A DNA stretch of 6,175 nucleotides. Origin: JBAZOY01 sp041648505 (lineage in GTDB: Bacteria > Desulfobacterota > Syntrophia > Syntrophales > CG2-30-49-12). The notes beneath the pieces were generated by a model, which saw nothing but the letters and a program-made list of their open reading frames with translations, searched no databases and was not told the DNA's origin. The position numbers and the translations under genes were made by a program. Of this stretch, positions 3,981 through 6,175 are shown piece by piece (the stretch's first letter is position 1; the number at the start of each line of letters is the position of its first letter). The stretch covers positions 1-6,175 of the forward strand of contig JBAZOY010000108.1 in the NCBI GenBank assembly GCA_041648505.1, written 5' to 3'.

Positions 3981-5483
3981 TTATGCGTATGCTAACCCAT
4001 AGTTCATGATCTTTTCTAGGTTATGGACGAGGCAGAACATCAGCCATTGGATATTCACTTTGACTTTTCCCCTCAAAGTGAAGCGGTCTAACCGTTTGTT
4101 GGTCCGGATATTGGCAAAAACGGGCTCAACGATGGCCAGCCGTCGCGGATAGATTCTGCGTCCTTGTTCGGTATCGATTTTCTCCACCATCAGTTTGGAG
4201 AGACTTTCGCCGATGGGAACTGACAGTTGTTTGCGTTTGGCACCAGCTCCATAGATGCACTGAGGTCTTAGCGGGCAAGTCTGGCAATCTTTTTCTGTAG
4301 CAAAATATTTGCGGTAAAGGTGCCCATGGTTGAGCACTCGTTTAACCGCCAGTTTCAGGACCTTCCCGTTAGGGCAGATATACCGGTCCAAGGTCTCATC
4401 ATGGTGAAAGTCTTTTAAAGTAAATCTTCTCACCTGGCGTCGCTTCTGAGTGGCGAACCTTGGGTCCCGGTTGCGGAACTTTCTGTCAGGAATATAGGCA
4501 TCCAACCCTAACTCCTGGCACTCCTGCAAATTGACCTGAGTATGGTAATTGCTGTCGGCGGTAAAAATCTTCCCCATAAAGTAGCCCGGTCCATGGCCAA
4601 GACTCTGTAAATTCGCCAGGGCTCCGGTCAACATGGGCGGGATATGGCCGTGGTCTTGGCCATTGCCGAAAGCCTCCCCATGAACAATCACTTGGTGCTT
4701 GGCATCAATGCGGGCCTGGCTATTATATCCCTGGACCGCACCGTGGGAAGTCATCATGGTGGCCGAGTCATTGTCCGTAATGTTACTCTGCTTTTCTCTA
4801 CCAGCCGCACCCTGCTTGGGCTGGTTCTTGGTCAGCCATTGATCAAGCAGCTCTGCCTTCTTTTGTAATTTCTCCACCTGCTGCTGTCGGCTGGGGCCTG
4901 AACCCCTGGGGCCGGGAGGATCATCCTGCCCTCGGTCGGTTTGTATCTGCTCAGCCAGCAACTGCGCCACCTGGGCCTCGATCTTCTGCTTTTTCTTATT
5001 GAGCTCGGGAAAAGTGCCGCTCCATTCTTTGGAGGCATTGGAAGGCAGTTTGCAGCCGTCCAAGGCAAACATAGTCCCGCCCAACAGGTGCATCTCTTCA
5101 CAGACCAGCAGCACATCTCGAAAAAGGGGCAGAATCTCGTCCTTCATGGAAGAAACAAAGGCGGCAATGGTGCTGTGATCCGGATGCTGACCGCAGGCTA
5201 AAGCCATAAAAACTACATTCTCCCGGCAGGCTTGTTCGATCTTCCGAGAAGAAATCAGCCCCCGAGAATAGGCCAACAACACCACTTTCAAGAGCACCTT
5301 GGGGTCATACGCGGCCCTGCCGGTCTCATCATTGCGGTATTTGCCCTGAAAGATGGACATATCTAAACGCTGGTCCACCAGGGTATGAATGGCGAACTCC
5401 AAGGTGCCCGGCATTAACTGGTCTTCCAAAGAAACCGGTAAGAGTACTCTTTGCTGATAATCGTAGGCTTTATATCTGGCCAT
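3981..5483 (-). CDS. IS1182-family transposase
   Basis: A 500-residue DDE transposase that cuts and joins the element's ends. The N-terminal part (about 15-110) is the DUF772/InsH-type domain (YDPKVLLKVVLLAYSRG, then SRKIEQACRENVVFMAL). The catalytic acids can be placed: D142 in FALDGCKLPSNASKEWSG, D310 in IFTADSNYHT, and E453 in VEPVFANIRTNKRLDRF. A charged coiled coil (about 158-215) is inserted after the first Asp, as is usual in this family. A Cys cluster (C370, C400, C403, C409) lies before the last acid and may bind zinc. ATG at 5483 has GGGGGAT upstream. A weak promoter, TTAACA (5535-5540) and TATCCT (5513-5518) 16 bp apart, lies inside the element. No frameshift or stop interrupts the gene. 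Confidence 0.97.
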   Translation of the reverse strand: MARYKAYDYQQRVLLPVSLEDQLMPGTLEFAIHTLVDQRLDMSIFQGKYRNDETGRAAYDPKVLLKVVLLAYSRGLISSRKIEQACRENVVFMALACGQHPDHSTIAAFVSSMKDEILPLFRDVLLVCEEMHLLGGTMFALDGCKLPSNASKEWSGTFPELNKKKQKIEAQVAQLLAEQIQTDRGQDDPPGPRGSGPSRQQQVEKLQKKAELLDQWLTKNQPKQGAAGREKQSNITDNDSATMMTSHGAVQGYNSQARIDAKHQVIVHGEAFGNGQDHGHIPPMLTGALANLQSLGHGPGYFMGKIFTADSNYHTQVNLQECQELGLDAYIPDRKFRNRDPRFATQKRRQVRRFTLKDFHHDETLDRYICPNGKVLKLAVKRVLNHGHLYRKYFATEKDCQTCPLRPQCIYGAGAKRKQLSVPIGESLSKLMVEKIDTEQGRRIYPRRLAIVEPVFANIRTNKRLDRFTLRGKVKVNIQWLMFCLVHNLEKIMNYGLAYA

Positions 5484-5512
5484 GGCTTATCCCCCAAAAA
5501 AGTCATTGGCCA

Positions 5513-5540
5513 AGGATAGCACACAACAGCTATTTGTTAA
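5513..5540 (-). promoter_or_regulatory. Candidate transposase promoter
   Basis: TTAACA and TATCCT on the minus strand, 16 bp apart, about 30 bp before the transposase ATG and inside the element. Each box has about one or two mismatches from consensus. Confidence 0.35.
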
Positions 5541-5616
5541 AGATTATGGTCTGTTAGATGTATTTTTTGGGTGGATCATGGAGACAAACATCGGGAAAGA
5601 AATGATCGAGAGATAC

Positions 5617-5632
5617 CTTTTTCGACAGCCTC
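5617..5632. repeat. Right terminal inverted repeat of the IS
   Basis: CTTTTTCGACAGCCTC, exact reverse complement of 3844-3859. It marks the transposase-promoter end of the element. Confidence 0.9.
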
Positions 5633-6109
5633 AGCAGTTATCTTTAAAATTGATGTCTTGCAACTGCTTGAGGCATGGTTCTTCACAATTGCCGTGGGGT
5701 AACTATAAAAGTTATCTATTCCTCCCAGCCCCGGAGGACCCGGGCAGGAAGGATGATAGGGATCCTCTCCCAGGTACTTGCTCCATTCAGACAAGGGCGG
5801 TTTGCTGGTCATTCGGCCGCAAGCCTCCCGGATCAAGTCCTCGAGCTGCCAGCGCCACAGGTGGGATATACCGTCCCGGATGGCAGAGGCCAGGAGTTTG
5901 CCATCTGTACTGAAGACCACATCCTCAATTACTACCTCATGGGGGCATTGGCCAACCTCTACCTCAGTGGCAACTTCCCACACCCTTAACAAAGCCCGGC
6001 AGGGAGAATCCACAAGCTGTCTGGGCCCGGACAGGCCTTCACATCGGGGCACCGCTACCGGCAGACGCTCTGGCCCTGGGGAACAAGCTACCTGTCTTAA
6101 GAATAATCT
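5633..6109 (-). pseudogene. WD40-repeat protein, C-terminal remnant next to the IS
   Basis: The minus-strand frame is open from a stop at 6110-6112 into the insertion sequence. It contains about one and a half WD40 units: a degraded VACSPGPERLPVAV, then LLRVWEVATEVEVGQ, then DVVFSTDGKLLASAIRDGISHLWRW. After that comes LEDLIREACGRM and EWSKYLGEDPYHPSC. This last block is the standard end of large WD40 proteins, often fused to an NTPase/NACHT or protease module. Those are hundreds of residues long, so nearly all of the protein is missing here. The 5' side ends abruptly at AT-rich DNA near 6100, and the insertion sequence lies about 50 bases past the conserved end. The GTG at 6052 has no good ribosome binding site. 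WD40 propellers are protein-interaction scaffolds; this piece is very unlikely to fold. Confidence 0.8.
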
Positions 6110-6175
6110 TTAAAAAAAGAAGAGTATTTATAAAAATATTCGGAAAATCTCTTTATTTTCAGCGAAAGCATTGTT

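Larger units (their letters stand above)
3844..5632 (-). mobile_element. Complete IS1182-family insertion sequence (about 1.79 kb)
   Basis: The element is bounded by perfect 16-bp inverted repeats and contains one intact transposase gene on the minus strand, so it may still be active. Its size fits IS1182 elements. Both outside flanks carry AGC directly at the ends (3841-3843 and 5633-5635), which may be a 3-bp target duplication but is short enough to be chance. Removing the element and one AGC gives AGATA-GCAGT-TATCT, so the target was probably a small palindrome. Confidence 0.88.

Noticed and set aside
5482..5913. Plus-strand frame crossing the right end of the insertion sequence
   Set aside because: It spans the inverted repeat and is antisense to the WD40 remnant, with no recognisable motifs.
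1..6175. CRISPR array, tRNA or rRNA genes
   Set aside because: No regularly spaced repeats of 23-50 bases, no tRNA T-arm/CCA pattern and no rRNA-like stretch were found on either strand.

Overview
The window is a bacterial accessory region. No rRNA, tRNA or core metabolic gene is visible. Promoters look sigma-70 like (three TTGACA -35 boxes) and several starts have purine-rich Shine-Dalgarno sequences. The C-terminal signature of a WD40 protein, together with the IS1182-type insertion sequence, would fit a Desulfobacterota-like or other environmental anaerobe. That placement is an inference with low confidence. Base composition is patchy: the NYN gene is clearly AT-rich, while the recombinase gene and the WD40 remnant are GC-rich, as expected of a region assembled by transfer.

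Layout from left to right. At 2-145 (+) is the tail of an HU/IHF-type DNA-binding protein. At 373-1125 (-) is an intact NYN/LabA-type PIN-like putative ribonuclease. It forms a single-gene unit with a strong promoter (1249-1276), a leader of about 115 nt that carries an intrinsic-terminator-like hairpin directly in front of the ribosome binding site, and a good terminator after the gene (322-343). At 1414-2596 (-) is a compact three-gene operon: a 72-residue acidic protein of unknown function, a serine recombinase, and a small Cro/C1-type helix-turn-helix protein whose start lies inside the recombinase gene. The operon promoter has a perfect 17-bp palindrome between its -35 and -10 boxes, a likely operator that the helix-turn-helix protein might bind. 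A short peptide with a transposase-tail-like sequence follows at 1334-1396.

Divergent from the operon, 2803-3345 (+) encodes a lysine-rich 180-residue protein that I do not recognise, with a second palindrome in its promoter region. A 500-bp non-coding stretch (3346-3843) follows, with a C-rich strand, short repeats and a strong GC hairpin. At 3844-5632 lies a complete IS1182-family element with 16-bp perfect terminal inverted repeats and an intact 500-residue transposase on the minus strand. It sits against the 3' end of a WD40-repeat protein remnant (about 5633-6109, -), whose own 5' side is cut off at an AT-rich junction.

The most interesting parts are the putative attenuator or small-RNA leader of the NYN nuclease gene, and the palindrome-controlled operon of recombinase plus helix-turn-helix protein. 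The operon looks like the control and integration module of a small mobile element.
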